Of a stretch of 64,000 nt of DNA, positions 29,549 to 39,204 are shown in pieces. Origin of the DNA: Pantoea allii (lineage in GTDB: Bacteria > Pseudomonadota > Gammaproteobacteria > Enterobacterales > Enterobacteriaceae); assembly GCF_002307475.1 (NCBI RefSeq), contig NZ_NTMH01000040.1, positions 248,001 to 312,000 on the forward strand, written 5' to 3'. A program made the position numbers and the translations under genes. The notes below the pieces were generated by a model that saw only the letters and a program-made list of their open reading frames with translations, was not told the origin of the DNA and did no database searches. Each line of letters opens with the position of its first letter. Position 1 is the first letter of the stretch.

Positions 29549-30622
29549 TTAAGCCTGTGGCTGAGTTACAACGTCTTTGATGCCTTTAACATCGATTTCT
29601 ACACGACGGTCTGGCGCCAGGCAGTCGATCAGGGCCTTACGACCTTTCACGCTGTCACAGGTGTTGCCAGTAACTGGGTTAGATTCACCCATGCCGCGAG
29701 CAGAGATCTTGTTAGTAGGGATACCTTTAGATACCAGGTAATCTACTACTGACTGAGCACGTTTCTCAGACAGTTTCTGGTTGTACTGCTCTGAACCGAT
29801 GCGATCGGTAAAGCCCAGAACAACTACTGAACCGTCTTTAGGATCCATTGAGCTCAGCTGGCTGTACAGCTGATCCAGAGCCTGCTGACCTTCTGGCTTC
29901 AGAGTCGACTTGTTGAACGTGAACAGGACGTCTGATTTCAGAGTGAAGCGCTTGGTCTGAACCACTGGCGCTGGCGCTGGTGCTGGAGCCGGAGCTGGTG
30001 CAGCAACATCATCCTGACCGAAGCGGTAAGAAACACCCAGGCTCAGCATGCCGTTGTCTGGACGAGCACCAACGGTCTGTGCATCACCGATGTTGTTAAC
30101 CCACTGGTAATCCAGACGGGTTGCCCAGTTTTTGGTCAGCGCATATTCAACACCAACAGCTGCCAGTGGAGAAACACCGGTGTCGTGGTCGCTGATGCGA
30201 GTGCCAGTAGCTACGTTCTGCTGAGTAGAGTCTGCACGCCATACCATGCCACCCAGGCGGGTATAGATGTCCAGATCGTCTGCGATTGGGTAGCTCAGTT
30301 TGGCAGCCAGCTGGATGCCCTGTGCTTTAAATGCGCCATTCACCTGGTTGCCTTTATTAGGCATACGACCTAACCAGTCATAACCCAGTTCAAAACCCAG
30401 GTATGGGTTAGCCTGGTAACCACCGAACGCACCCGCGCCCAGTTGGCTTTCATGAGTTGGGCCGTCGTTGTTTTGGTAACCGTGACCGTAGTAACCAGTG
30501 TCGTGATACTGAGACCAGCCCAGTTTAGCACCGGTGTACCAGGTGTTATCTTTTGGGGCGGCCTGCGCTACGGTAGCGAAGCCAGCCAGTGCCACTGCAA
30601 TTGCGATAGCTGTCTTTTTCAT
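29549..30622 (-). CDS. ompA: Outer membrane protein A
   Basis: This is a major outer-membrane protein: an eight-strand beta-barrel plus a periplasmic peptidoglycan-binding domain. The start at 30622 ([21 protein letters not shown], signal peptide) gives 357 residues; GAGG lies seven bases upstream. The barrel is at about 22-195, followed by an Ala-Pro repeat hinge of alternating AP units (about 208-219) and then the OmpA_C domain with [23 protein letters not shown]. The domain cysteines are in GNTCDSVKG and [13 protein letters not shown]. The leader is like E. coli ompA, whose 5' end stabilises the mRNA. Confidence 0.98.
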   Translation of the reverse strand: MKKTAIAIAVALAGFATVAQAAPKDNTWYTGAKLGWSQYHDTGYYGHGYQNNDGPTHESQLGAGAFGGYQANPYLGFELGYDWLGRMPNKGNQVNGAFKAQGIQLAAKLSYPIADDLDIYTRLGGMVWRADSTQQNVATGTRISDHDTGVSPLAAVGVEYALTKNWATRLDYQWVNNIGDAQTVGARPDNGMLSLGVSYRFGQDDVAAPAPAPAPAPAPVVQTKRFTLKSDVLFTFNKSTLKPEGQQALDQLYSQLSSMDPKDGSVVVLGFTDRIGSEQYNQKLSEKRAQSVVDYLVSKGIPTNKISARGMGESNPVTGNTCDSVKGRKALIDCLAPDRRVEIDVKGIKDVVTQPQA

Positions 30623-30973
30623 TTTGCGCCTCGTTATCATCCAAATAGGCAATGAGCATAAAGGTTGCTCTTGGTTTAATCCTTCGCCGGGTCAAAACGC
30701 TCGCTTATGACTCTACCGCAAAAAACGGAGGTTATTGAGCACCCTGGCGAGATAAAGTCTACAACGAGATTGGAAACTTACAAGTGTGATGTGAGGCACT
30801 TATGTAAAAAAACAGTGTTTTATACATAATTTCTAACAATTTAGCCTGAACTTCTGTGGGGTGCTTACCCCACAAAAAGGGGGCTAAGCCGTTGTCATTA
30901 CTGGGGGGAGCAGAATCAGTGTCTTAGCCTTTAGTCAGATAAAAAAGCTGTTGAGATAAATCTCATTTTTTAC
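30623..30973 (-). promoter_or_regulatory. ompA leader, promoter and unexplained structured segment
   Basis: On the minus strand, AGACTTTATCTCGCCAGGG with a -10-like TAGACT at 30756-30761 closely follows the E. coli ompA promoter and start region. A CRP-like half-site TCACA lies near 30784-30800. The last part, TTTGGATGATAACGAGGCGC, is the conserved ompA ribosome-binding leader. The remaining stretch, about 30850-30973, holds two inverted repeats (TGTGGGG/CCCCACA; GGCTAAG/CTTAGCC) and no gene; it is also the sulA 3' flank. Confidence 0.6.
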
Positions 30974-31465
30974 TTAATGAAACAAATCAGACTGAATTTT
31001 TAGCGAACTTTCTGGTCTTACTGCCGTTTTGGGAGTTTCACCCGACCGCAAAATGAGCCCCAGGGCTTTCCCTTCCGCCGCCGCAAGTTCCAGTTCACGA
31101 CGTTCATCTTCATCCAGTTCGTAGGGAATCCAGGCCAAAACAACACTGTAATTTCCTGTGCGTAACGCTTTAATCATGGCCTCTACAGCATTGTAACGTT
31201 CAGCATCGGCGATATGCATACTTTTCTCAAGTGGCAAACCCGATTCCTGCATCCAGGCCCGGCTCAACTTATGGGCAGGCGTTAACCACAGTTGCCAGCG
31301 AGATTGTTGACTCAATTGCTGTAGCAGCGGTAACAACAGCATCTGCATCATGCCAGGCTGTTCGCTGTAACGTAATTCAGTGATCCAGCCTCCGTGCGTT
31401 GCCGGAACAGAGGACAAGGCGTAACGGTGAGCAGAGCATACATTACTGGTATGTTGGGTGCGCAT
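30974..31465 (-). CDS. sulA: SOS cell division inhibitor SulA
   Basis: SulA binds FtsZ and blocks septation during the SOS response; Lon degrades it. It has 163 residues (E. coli 169). The conserved central part is MLLLPLLQQLSQQSRWQLWL, LSRAWMQESGLPL and ALRTGNYSVVLAWIP. It ends in SDLFH, comparable to the SNLYH tail recognised by Lon. The N-terminus is variable, as expected. A perfect LexA box lies 22 bases upstream of the start. Confidence 0.95.
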   Translation of the reverse strand: MRTQHTSNVCSAHRYALSSVPATHGGWITELRYSEQPGMMQMLLLPLLQQLSQQSRWQLWLTPAHKLSRAWMQESGLPLEKSMHIADAERYNAVEAMIKALRTGNYSVVLAWIPYELDEDERRELELAAAEGKALGLILRSGETPKTAVRPESSLKIQSDLFH

Positions 31466-31487
31466 AAATTAATCACTCAGCAGTTGA

Positions 31488-31503
31488 CTGTATGGATATA
31501 CAG
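31488..31503. promoter_or_regulatory. LexA box of sulA
   Basis: CTGTATGGATATACAG matches CTGT-N8-ACAG exactly, with favourable flanks (GA...TA). It sits directly upstream of sulA, so LexA repression and SOS induction are expected. Confidence 0.93.
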
Positions 31504-31675
31504 TAATGACATCCTGGATAAAGATCAACCTGAATTTCTGAAAATGCCTCGCAAAATTTGCACAAGGTTGTGTTTAAACGGATTTATTCATTGAACCTGT
31601 TACTGAATTTACTTATCTTCTAACCGTCTGAATAGTAACGTTTTTAACAGGTTTTTGTTACAAGGAGGTGATGAT

Positions 31676-32302
31676 ATGAAGAAACAGCAGCGGGTCATCC
31701 TGCGCTCAATACAGCAGTTGGCCCCGTTGGGTCATGTTCAATCCCGTACCCAGTTTGGTGGCTATGCCCTGGCGGTTGAACGGGTCGTTTTTGCACTGAT
31801 AAAGGAAGATCAGCTCTATTTACGCGCCAGTGAAGAATTACGGGAATATGTGGCAGAACAGCCGCTGGAACCGCTTACGTTTCGCAAACGCGGGATAGCG
31901 GTCAGCCTGAATTATTATAAGGTCGATGACAACCTGTGGGCTCACCCAGAGCATCTGGTCGCGCTGTCTGCCGCTTCACTGGAAACCGCCCGGCGTGAAC
32001 AAGATGACCGCCAGGGCAAGGTGCGTTTAAAAGACCTGCCGAATGTCAGTCTGCGACTGGAAATGATGCTGCATGAGATAGGTATCTGTACCGTAAAACA
32101 CTTGCATGAAGCAGGGGCCAAACAGTGTTGGTTAAAACTGAGACGCAACAACCATCATCTTGGCCTCAAAACGCTGTTAGCGCTTGAAGGGGCGATTTCC
32201 GGTCATCATCAGGCGGCGCTGCCGCAAACCATTAAAACCGAGTTAGGCGAGTGGTATCAGGCCGCACTGATGATGTCGGAGGGGAAAGAAAAAGGCCGTT
32301 AG
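31676..32302 (+). CDS. sxy: DNA transformation regulator TfoX/Sxy family
   Basis: Sxy/TfoX works with CRP at CRP-S sites to activate competence-type genes. From 31676 it has 208 residues. The TfoX N domain is at about 10-100 (QSRTQFGGYALAVERVVFALI) and the TfoX C helix-hairpin domain at about 115-190 (RLKDLPNVSLRLEMMLHEIGI, read in two parts). The start follows a complete AAGGAGGT ribosome site at optimal distance, which is unusual strength. Its stop overlaps the yccS stop on the other strand by four bases. Confidence 0.92.
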   Translation: MKKQQRVILRSIQQLAPLGHVQSRTQFGGYALAVERVVFALIKEDQLYLRASEELREYVAEQPLEPLTFRKRGIAVSLNYYKVDDNLWAHPEHLVALSAASLETARREQDDRQGKVRLKDLPNVSLRLEMMLHEIGICTVKHLHEAGAKQCWLKLRRNNHHLGLKTLLALEGAISGHHQAALPQTIKTELGEWYQAALMMSEGKEKGR

Positions 32303-34446
32303 CGTTTGCCCAGTGTGCGTCGCAGGCGTGCAATGTCGGGCATCAGCGCGACCAGTAAACCCAGTTGCTGTAGCACCAGCGGCGCACGTGGGTCCGGCTC
32401 GGTAGTGAGCTGCGCGATGCGCTGCACCAGTTCAATACGCATTTTTTCTGCCCGGCTGTCACTGACCACATCCGTCTGCAGCACATCCTCGACATAACAT
32501 ACCGTATCGTCGAGCAGCGCCAGCAGGGCAGGCTGCGTCACTTTGTCTCGGTGCGCGCCCAGCGCAGAGATATAGCTCAGGAAGGAGTGATTCAGGCACA
32601 GTAACTGAAACGCCGACTCCCGAAGTTTAAGGCTGGTGCGGGTCTCACTGCTCATATTGGATACTACCGATGCCAGCTCGGCATCAGCGTTGTGCGCGTC
32701 ACGACGGGCAATACGATAAGCAAGACGATTGTCTTTACCCTGATGATATTGCTCCATAATGGCATCAAGATAGCGACAGTTGGCATTCAACGTTCGGGTG
32801 GCAACGGCCGGAAGTTGGCGAAAGCGCCAGTCAGGCCAGATAAAGGTGACCGCCAGCCAGGCCAGCGCGCAGCCCAGCAGCGTATCAACGACCCGGGGTA
32901 ATGCCACTTCAAAACCCTCACCCAGCAGGTTAAAACAAAGCAGAACCAGCAGGGTAATAAACAAGGTTGCCTGGGCGTATTGCACCTGGCGAAACGCAAA
33001 GAACAGGACACCGGTCACGACAATCAAAAACAGCTGGCCTTCCACAGAGGGCACCAGCCACAGTAAAGGCAAGCCAATAGCAATGCCTGCCAGCGTTCCC
33101 CCGATGCGCAGTGCCAGTCTGCGCTGGGTCGCACTGTAGTTGGGCTGGCAAACAAACAGGCTGGTCAACAGGATCCAGTAGCCGCGCTCCAGACCGGTAA
33201 TCTGAATAAATCCATATCCGACGCACATCACCACTGACATCCTGACAGCATGACGAAACAGCGCAGAGGCGGGCGTCAGATGGCGGCTCAGGCGCAGCTT
33301 AATGTCGCTCCAGCCACTGAGCTCCTCGCGCGACAGCATATTGTCGCTGTGCTGCGGATCGTCCGCCAGTGCCTGCTCAGACTCAATAGAGGCCAGTTGC
33401 GCATCAATCGCTTGCAGGTTACGTAATAACCAAAACAGCGCGCCGGTATGGGCTGCATCCGGATGGCTCTGTTCAAGACGTTGAATAGCGTTGTGTAAAC
33501 GCTCAAAAACGCGCTCAAAACGACTGTCATGTTCCCAACGTTCGCGCAGTAAAAGCGCGCGGGCCAGTTGCCGGCATGCCTGAGCCTGCATGTTAAGCAG
33601 GCGCTGAAAGCGAAACAGAATTTCGTTATAACGCCAGTTGCCGCGCAGTAAATGGTACTGAAGATGAGACGAGCTGGCGCGTTCGTGGATGTCCTGGGCG
33701 ACAAAATAGTAGTGCAGGCTCCGTCGGGTGCCACGCGAACCCCTGTCGCCACGTAAACGGCTCTGCAGGGTTGTTTTGGTCAGGTTGAGCTGGGCGACAA
33801 GCTGGCTGTTCACCATGGCCGCCTCAACAAAAGTCGCATCGTCCTGGTCATCGGCATCAGGATCAAACAGGTTGGCTTTGGCATCAAGATAGTGCGCTAA
33901 CTGAGAAAAACTGGCTGCCAGTTGTTCCTGAACCGGGCGAACGGGAAACATCATGTGCCCCAGCAGCGTCAGCAGGTTATACCAGAGCGCGCCGACCAGC
34001 AGCAGCATGGGCTGCATATACCACTGTGAAAAAAGTCCGATGCCCAGCATGGTGTAAACGGCAATCAACAATGCGCCGAAAGCAATGGTGGCATAGCGCT
34101 GCCCCAGCGCGCCCAGCAGAATGAAACCCCAGGTGGAGATGGCCAGGCCGACAATAAAGGCCAGCGGGTGAGGGAATAACAGCTCTACTGAAACCGAAGC
34201 GATACAAAAGCACAACAGGGTGATTAACAGATTTTTTAAACGCCCAGCCAGCCGATCATCCAGATCGGCCAGCGCGGCGGCGACCACGCCAAGGGTCAAA
34301 GGAATGGTCCAGTCAATCTGCTGCAGTAACCAGGGAACCGCTGCGCATCCGCTCAAGGCGAACAGGATACGCAGCAGGTAACGCCAGGTGCTGTTAAAAA
34401 AATACTTGCGCCATCCAGACAGAATATTAATAGCGGCGACGGGCAT
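32299..34446 (-). CDS. yccS: FUSC-family inner membrane protein YccS
   Basis: This is a large inner-membrane protein of the YccS/YhfK (FUSC) family, related to aromatic-acid exporters; its substrate is unknown. It has 715 residues from 34446 (E. coli 717). Hydrophobic clusters lie at residues about 20-180 and 390-520, around a soluble central domain. Signature stretches are IPLTLGVVAAALADLDDRLAG, here split by the second helix, GQRYATIAFGALLIAVYTMLG, RGDRGSRGTRRSLHYYFVAQD and GYWILLTSLFVCQPNYSATQ. The start overlaps the end of yccF by 20 bases. Confidence 0.9.
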   Translation of the reverse strand: MPVAAINILSGWRKYFFNSTWRYLLRILFALSGCAAVPWLLQQIDWTIPLTLGVVAAALADLDDRLAGRLKNLLITLLCFCIASVSVELLFPHPLAFIVGLAISTWGFILLGALGQRYATIAFGALLIAVYTMLGIGLFSQWYMQPMLLLVGALWYNLLTLLGHMMFPVRPVQEQLAASFSQLAHYLDAKANLFDPDADDQDDATFVEAAMVNSQLVAQLNLTKTTLQSRLRGDRGSRGTRRSLHYYFVAQDIHERASSSHLQYHLLRGNWRYNEILFRFQRLLNMQAQACRQLARALLLRERWEHDSRFERVFERLHNAIQRLEQSHPDAAHTGALFWLLRNLQAIDAQLASIESEQALADDPQHSDNMLSREELSGWSDIKLRLSRHLTPASALFRHAVRMSVVMCVGYGFIQITGLERGYWILLTSLFVCQPNYSATQRRLALRIGGTLAGIAIGLPLLWLVPSVEGQLFLIVVTGVLFFAFRQVQYAQATLFITLLVLLCFNLLGEGFEVALPRVVDTLLGCALAWLAVTFIWPDWRFRQLPAVATRTLNANCRYLDAIMEQYHQGKDNRLAYRIARRDAHNADAELASVVSNMSSETRTSLKLRESAFQLLCLNHSFLSYISALGAHRDKVTQPALLALLDDTVCYVEDVLQTDVVSDSRAEKMRIELVQRIAQLTTEPDPRAPLVLQQLGLLVALMPDIARLRRTLGKR

Positions 34447-34870
34447 TGGCATCACGCGCGGCACGCGCCTCTTCGACAGAGACAACCCGACGACCTACCG
34501 GCCAGAGTGCAATGGCGGCAATCTTGAAGTTTGCGATACCTACTGGAATGCCAATGATGCTGATGCACTGCACAATACCGACTGAAATGTGGGACAGGCA
34601 CAGCCACCAGCCGAAAAAAATCAGCCAGAAGATATTCAGGAAGGTTCCCCCCGTATTCATGATGTGACTTTTACTGTCGGGGCGCAGGACGTCCACATGC
34701 ACCGCTTCATTGCCAAACGGCAGAAACGAGAGCCTGGTGATTTCCCAGCAGGAGCGCGTCAACGGCAGGGTAAATACCAGTACAATGCTGATAAGCGTTG
34801 CGAACAACCAACTGAGCGTGGTGAAGAATCCACCTAAAACAAAATTGAGAATATTTAAAACAGTGCGCAT
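34427..34870 (-). CDS. yccF: Inner membrane protein YccF
   Basis: A 147-residue YccF-domain (DUF307) membrane protein of unknown function with two repeated hydrophobic units, beginning MRTVLNILNFVLGGFFTTL. Conserved WLIFFGWWLCLSHI and IPVGIANFKIAAIALWPVGR. The start at 34870 matches the E. coli N-terminus. It is cotranscribed with and overlaps yccS. The gene is divergent from helD. Confidence 0.93.
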   Translation of the reverse strand: MRTVLNILNFVLGGFFTTLSWLFATLISIVLVFTLPLTRSCWEITRLSFLPFGNEAVHVDVLRPDSKSHIMNTGGTFLNIFWLIFFGWWLCLSHISVGIVQCISIIGIPVGIANFKIAAIALWPVGRRVVSVEEARAARDANARRRY

Positions 34871-34991
34871 AACCCGCTTTTCCTTTTGCACTCCGCAAGA
34901 TATGTCGCAGTTTACCGTGTTTTAAGGCTGGAGCGTCAAGAGTCTGACAGGTAAACTCCGATTACTCTTTATATCGGTCGTTGGTGTCGGC

Positions 34992-37046
34992 GTGGAACTT
35001 AAAGCAACATCCATGGGCAAACGGCTTGCCCAGCATCCCTACAATCGGGTTCGCCTGTTGGCCGCTGGCGTTGAAGTCAGCGGTGATAAACACGAATATC
35101 TGCTCCCCTTTAACCAACTGTCCGACATTACCTGTAAGCGTGGCATGGTCTGGGGAGAGCTGGAGTTTTTGCTGGCGGACGGTAAAGTTGTGCGTTTGCA
35201 TGGTACCGAATGGCAGGAGACCCAACGTTTCTACCACTACCTTATGCAGTCATGGCAGGCATGGAGCCATGAAATGAGTGAGGTATGCGCGGCGGTATTA
35301 CAGGATCTGCGTGAGGAAATTCAAGGTTTCAGCGAGCAGGACCGTTGGTTAAAGCGCAGTGAACTGCAGGCCGTTAAGAACCAGATACTTAAGCAGTTCG
35401 ATGCCTTACCCCTGCCGCTATCCCGCATTGAGAGTTTTGATTCCTGCCGTGAAAACTGGGCATTTTGCCAACACTGGTTACAGCAGGGTGACGCGGCAAT
35501 CGGCCAGCGCAACCGCGACTGGACGGCCGCGATGTTAACCCGCTATCAGGATTTCTTCGCCACGGTTGAGTCCACACCACTTAATACCTCACAAGCCGAA
35601 GCCGTGGTCAATGGTGAAGATGCGGTGCTGGTGCTTGCCGGTGCGGGCAGCGGTAAAACGTCCGTGCTGGTTGCCCGCGCGGGCTGGTTATTAGCGCGCA
35701 GGCTCGCCTCCGCCGATCAAATTCTGCTGTTGGCGTTTGGCCGTCACGCGGCTGAAGAAATGAATGACCGCATTCAACGTCGGCTAGATGTGGCCGATAT
35801 GCAGGCGCGTACTTTTCATTCCCTGGCCTTGCATATCATTCGCGAAGGCAGCAATAAACAGCCTGTTATCAGTAAACTGGAAAGCGACGCCGGCGCACGC
35901 CGGGCGTTGCTGGTCGAGCACTGGCGGCAACAGTGTAACGAAAAGAAGGCTCAGGCCAATGGCTGGCGGCAATGGCTGCGTGATGAACTGGAGTGGGAGA
36001 TCAGCGAAGGTGCATTCTGGCAAGATGATCGGTTAGCTGAGCGCCTGGCTCCCCGCCTTGAACGCTGGCTGAGTCTGATGCGCATGCACGGCGGCGCGCA
36101 GGCCGCCATGATTGCGGATGTCCCTGACGCGCTACGCGACCTGTTCAGTAAACGGATCAAACTGATGGCACCGCTGCTCAAAGCCTGGAAGAGTGCACTT
36201 AAGGATGAGGGCGCCGTCGATTTTTCAGGGCTGATTCACCAGGCCGTCGCGATTCTGGAAAAGGGCCGTTTTATCAGCCCGTGGAAGCATATTCTGGTGG
36301 ATGAGTTCCAGGACATTTCCCCGCAACGCGCGGCCTTACTGAGCGCACTGCGCCAGCAAAACAAGCGTACCACGCTGTTTGCTGTGGGGGATGACTGGCA
36401 GGCGATTTATCGCTTCAGTGGGGCTGAAATGAGCCTGACAACGGCGTTTCATCACTATTTCGGTGAGGGCGACCGCTGCGTGCTGGACACCACTTACCGC
36501 TTCAACGATCGTATTGGCGAGATTGCCAATCGCTTTATTCAGCAAAATCCGCATCAGTTGCGTAAGCCCTTAAACAGCCTGATTAAAGGCAATAAAAAGT
36601 CTATAGCGCTGTTGCCCCAGGATCAGCTGGAGGCGCTGCTGAATAAACTGAGTGGTTATGCAAAACCCGATGAGCGAGTGCTGCTACTGGCACGCTATCA
36701 CTATTTGCGCCCGGATTTACTGGATAAAGCCAAAACCCGCTGGCCAAAATTAAACATCGACTTTCTGACTATTCATGCCAGCAAAGGCCAGCAGGCCGAT
36801 TACGTGATTCTGCTGGGGCTTCAACAAGGCAAAGAGGGCTTTCCCGCGGCTCAGCGCGAGTCAATTATTGAGCAAGGCTTGCTGCCTCAGCCTGAAGCCT
36901 TTCCCGATGCAGAAGAGCGCAGGCTGGCTTACGTCGCGCTCACGCGCGCGCGACAGCAGGTCTGGTTGCTCTTCGATAAGCAGCAACCGTCGGTCTTTGT
37001 CGAGGCATTTCGTGAACTGGACGTGCCGGTGCTGCGCAAAGCCTGA
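34992..37046 (+). CDS. helD: DNA helicase IV
   Basis: This is a superfamily 1 UvrD/Rep-type 3'-5' helicase. It uses a GTG start and reads MELKATSMGKRLAQHPYNR, giving 684 residues, equal to E. coli. Motif I is AGAGSGKTS at about 215, motif II LVDEFQDISPQRA, motif III GDDWQAIYRFSGAE, motif V TIHASKGQQADYVI and motif VI YVALTRAR. The N-terminal 150 residues are the specific HelD extension. It is convergent with mgsA, with one base between the stops. Confidence 0.97.
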   Translation: MELKATSMGKRLAQHPYNRVRLLAAGVEVSGDKHEYLLPFNQLSDITCKRGMVWGELEFLLADGKVVRLHGTEWQETQRFYHYLMQSWQAWSHEMSEVCAAVLQDLREEIQGFSEQDRWLKRSELQAVKNQILKQFDALPLPLSRIESFDSCRENWAFCQHWLQQGDAAIGQRNRDWTAAMLTRYQDFFATVESTPLNTSQAEAVVNGEDAVLVLAGAGSGKTSVLVARAGWLLARRLASADQILLLAFGRHAAEEMNDRIQRRLDVADMQARTFHSLALHIIREGSNKQPVISKLESDAGARRALLVEHWRQQCNEKKAQANGWRQWLRDELEWEISEGAFWQDDRLAERLAPRLERWLSLMRMHGGAQAAMIADVPDALRDLFSKRIKLMAPLLKAWKSALKDEGAVDFSGLIHQAVAILEKGRFISPWKHILVDEFQDISPQRAALLSALRQQNKRTTLFAVGDDWQAIYRFSGAEMSLTTAFHHYFGEGDRCVLDTTYRFNDRIGEIANRFIQQNPHQLRKPLNSLIKGNKKSIALLPQDQLEALLNKLSGYAKPDERVLLLARYHYLRPDLLDKAKTRWPKLNIDFLTIHASKGQQADYVILLGLQQGKEGFPAAQRESIIEQGLLPQPEAFPDAEERRLAYVALTRARQQVWLLFDKQQPSVFVEAFRELDVPVLRKA

Positions 37047-37047
37047 G

Positions 37048-37506
37048 TTATTTCAGACGTTCAGCCAGGTAGCGTTCATAGTCTGGAATGCGTATATCGA
37101 CGGACTGAGCAAACAGCGGCGACTGAATAATAAAATCGGCAGTTGCCCGATTGGTTGCAACCGGAATATTCCATACCGTGGCCAGACGCAGCAGGGCTTT
37201 GACGTCAGGATCGTGAGGAACCGCATTTAACGGATCCCAAAAAAACATTAGTGCGTCAATTTTACCCTCGGCAATCAATGCGCCAACCTGCTGATCTCCG
37301 CCCATTGGGCCACTCAGCATCGCATTGACGTTCAGGCCGGTGTGACGGTTTATCAGATTACCCGTGGTGCCTGTCGCATAGAGAATATGGGGTTCGAGCG
37401 CTGGCTGATTACGTGTGACCCAGTCCAGCAGAGAGGCTTTGCAGTGGTCATGGGCGACCAGCGCGATATGTTTTTGTTTTCCAAGGGTACGTAGGGTGTA
37501 TTCCAT
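37048..37506 (-). CDS. mgsA: Methylglyoxal synthase
   Basis: This enzyme converts dihydroxyacetone phosphate to methylglyoxal and phosphate, a bypass that relieves sugar-phosphate stress. The start at 37506 ([20 protein letters not shown]) gives 152 residues as in E. coli. Phosphate site: [10 protein letters not shown]. Catalytic aspartate: [11 protein letters not shown]. Histidine: [14 protein letters not shown]. No anomaly is seen. Confidence 0.97.
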   Translation of the reverse strand: MEYTLRTLGKQKHIALVAHDHCKASLLDWVTRNQPALEPHILYATGTTGNLINRHTGLNVNAMLSGPMGGDQQVGALIAEGKIDALMFFWDPLNAVPHDPDVKALLRLATVWNIPVATNRATADFIIQSPLFAQSVDIRIPDYERYLAERLK

Positions 37507-37573
37507 AACAGCATCCTGATGCAAAGGAGCAAATCGCCCGTTGCAGCAGTTTACCTCGTGCTATTTCAGACTA

Positions 37574-38212
37574 TCAACTTGCCCGCAACATTTTGACCAG
37601 ATTTATAAACTGCTGACGAGTGGCCTCATCGAAACGCTGAAACCAGTGCTGAAGTGACGGAGTCGTGGTGTCAACAGACCAGGCAAGGTCGGCGGTGAGT
37701 TGTGCAGACGGGGATGGCGAGGCGAGATTGGCAAATTGCGGTACAGAAGCCGCTAATCCCATACGATTGTAATCGACCATCGCTTTTTCAACATCCGCAC
37801 CGGCTGTGACAGGCAGACGGTCGCGCACGCTAAAAACCTCTTTGCCTTTTTCATCCACCAGCCTGAAGGCCAGTGAACGGTCAAAATTATGACGTTCCCT
37901 TGGATTGTTGAGCTGCGGCAGGCGGATGGCAATGGTTTTTGCTTGGGCTGAGAAGGTCACAATCATCGGGACAGACTGATAGCGTTGCGCAACGGTTTTA
38001 TTGTCACCCGGCTGTTGTTCTACCCGAAATAAAAACTGATGTTGACCACGCTCCAGTTCTAAACTGTCAGCCCCTTTCAGCAGTGAACCAGAAATCTTCC
38101 GACCATCTAAAACCATCAAGGTGATCTGGGGATCAAGTTTCAGGGTAATTGCAGAGCAGGATGCCGAAACGAGGAGAGCAATGAACCCCGTTACAGCCAT
38201 TGACAGCTTCAT
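37574..38212 (-). CDS. yccT: YccT/DUF2057 family periplasmic protein
   Basis: A 212-residue secreted protein with a signal peptide (MKLSMAVTGFIALLVSASCSA). In E. coli and Salmonella the orthologue (CsgI) lowers curli formation. Recognisable: ITLKLDPQITLMVLDGRKISG and FLFRVEQ. The cysteine just before the predicted cleavage site could suggest a lipobox (SASC), so lipidation is possible, though the usual reading is a periplasmic protein. Confidence 0.82.
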   Translation of the reverse strand: MKLSMAVTGFIALLVSASCSAITLKLDPQITLMVLDGRKISGSLLKGADSLELERGQHQFLFRVEQQPGDNKTVAQRYQSVPMIVTFSAQAKTIAIRLPQLNNPRERHNFDRSLAFRLVDEKGKEVFSVRDRLPVTAGADVEKAMVDYNRMGLAASVPQFANLASPSPSAQLTADLAWSVDTTTPSLQHWFQRFDEATRQQFINLVKMLRAS

Positions 38213-38379
38213 TTCGACTCCGGTTGACAGTGGATGGATGTAGCAAATTCTTACATTATGGCATTAAGTTTACAATTATACATATTTATTCTAACGAAGC
38301 GGCACAATATGTCTTTGCAACTCACGTCATGAGTATCAAGGCTCATCTACAATGAAGAGCAGACTCAAAGGAGAAGCGC

Positions 38380-38793
38380 ATGAATGATCAGACTATTCGC
38401 GACGTATTGACCCGGACAAAGCGTATTGCCTTAGTCGGTGCCAGCGATCGCCCGGAACGTCCCAGTTATGGCGTAATGAAGTATTTGCTCGACCAGGGTT
38501 ATGAGGTGATTCCGGTAAGTCCTAAGCTGGCAGGCCAAACGCTGTTAGGACAAACCGCCTATGGTTCACTGGCGGAAGTCCCTGGAAAAATTGATATGGT
38601 GGATGTGTTCCGCAATTCAGAAGCGGCCTGGGGCGTGGCGCAGGATGCCATTGCAGTGGGAGCAGATACGCTCTGGTTACAGCTGGGTGTGATCAATGAG
38701 CAGGCTGCGGTGCTGGCCCAGGATGCGGGGATGACGGTTATTATGGATCGCTGCCCCAAAATTGAGATCCCACGGCTGGGTTTGGGGCATTAA
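38380..38793 (+). CDS. yccU: CoA-binding domain protein YccU
   Basis: A 137-residue Rossmann-fold CoA-binding protein, function unknown. Opening ALVGASDRPERPSYGVMKYL is the nucleotide-binding loop; PGKIDMVDVFRNSEAA and LWLQLGVINEQAA follow. AAAGGAG lies six bases before the ATG. It is divergent from yccT and convergent with hspQ, the same arrangement as in E. coli. Confidence 0.93.
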   Translation: MNDQTIRDVLTRTKRIALVGASDRPERPSYGVMKYLLDQGYEVIPVSPKLAGQTLLGQTAYGSLAEVPGKIDMVDVFRNSEAAWGVAQDAIAVGADTLWLQLGVINEQAAVLAQDAGMTVIMDRCPKIEIPRLGLGH

Positions 38794-38799
38794 ATGCAG

Positions 38800-38822
38800 C
38801 GGCGGCAAACAGATTGCCGCCT
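38800..38822. terminator. Hairpin between convergent yccU and hspQ
   Basis: GGCGGCAA and TTGCCGCC form an eight-pair stem around five bases between the two stop codons. There is no clear U-tract, so termination efficiency is uncertain. Confidence 0.5.
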
Positions 38823-38826
38823 GCTG

Positions 38827-39144
38827 TTAGTGACGCAAATGCGGCGCCTGAAGCTGCTGACGCACAGATGCAGCCAGTTCATCCATCGACGGCTGCTCGG
38901 GATGTTCCGGGCTGGTTTCTCCAGCAAGCTGAATTTCGGCGACGTAGGTATGTACCTGACTGCCTTGCTCATCTTCCATCACGACATGGTACCAGGGCGC
39001 GCTACGCATGGTATCGACTGCTCCGATCTCATCCAACTGTGGCTCATCTAACGCGTATTCAGGATCGACATCGACAATCACACCCAGCACGCCGGATAAC
39101 CGATGACGAACCTGCTGACCAATACCAAATTTACTGGCAATCAT
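38827..39144 (-). CDS. hspQ: Heat shock protein HspQ
   Basis: HspQ is a small protein that binds hemimethylated DNA and enhances Lon proteolysis in related species. It has 105 residues: [42 protein letters not shown] and [10 protein letters not shown], ending in a variable acidic tail. A strong sigma-32 promoter lies directly upstream, and GGAGG seven bases before the start. Confidence 0.95.
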   Translation of the reverse strand: MIASKFGIGQQVRHRLSGVLGVIVDVDPEYALDEPQLDEIGAVDTMRSAPWYHVVMEDEQGSQVHTYVAEIQLAGETSPEHPEQPSMDELAASVRQQLQAPHLRH

Positions 39145-39175
39145 GATGACCTCCGAAAAATACTGTCCTGCATCA

Positions 39176-39204
39176 TAGATGGGGGCGAGAACAGTCTTTT
39201 CAAG
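39176..39204 (-). promoter_or_regulatory. Sigma-32 promoter of hspQ
   Basis: On the minus strand, CTTGAA is followed after 13 bases by CCCCCATCTA. This fits the heat-shock consensus (CTTGAA-N11-16-CCCCATNTA) essentially perfectly. The -35 abuts the rlmI stop codon. Confidence 0.88.

Noticed and set aside
28900-39200. matS sites around matP
   Set aside because: A by-eye search for GTGAC-N3-GTCAC gave no match; near matches had the half-sites in the wrong order. A computed genome-wide search would be decisive.
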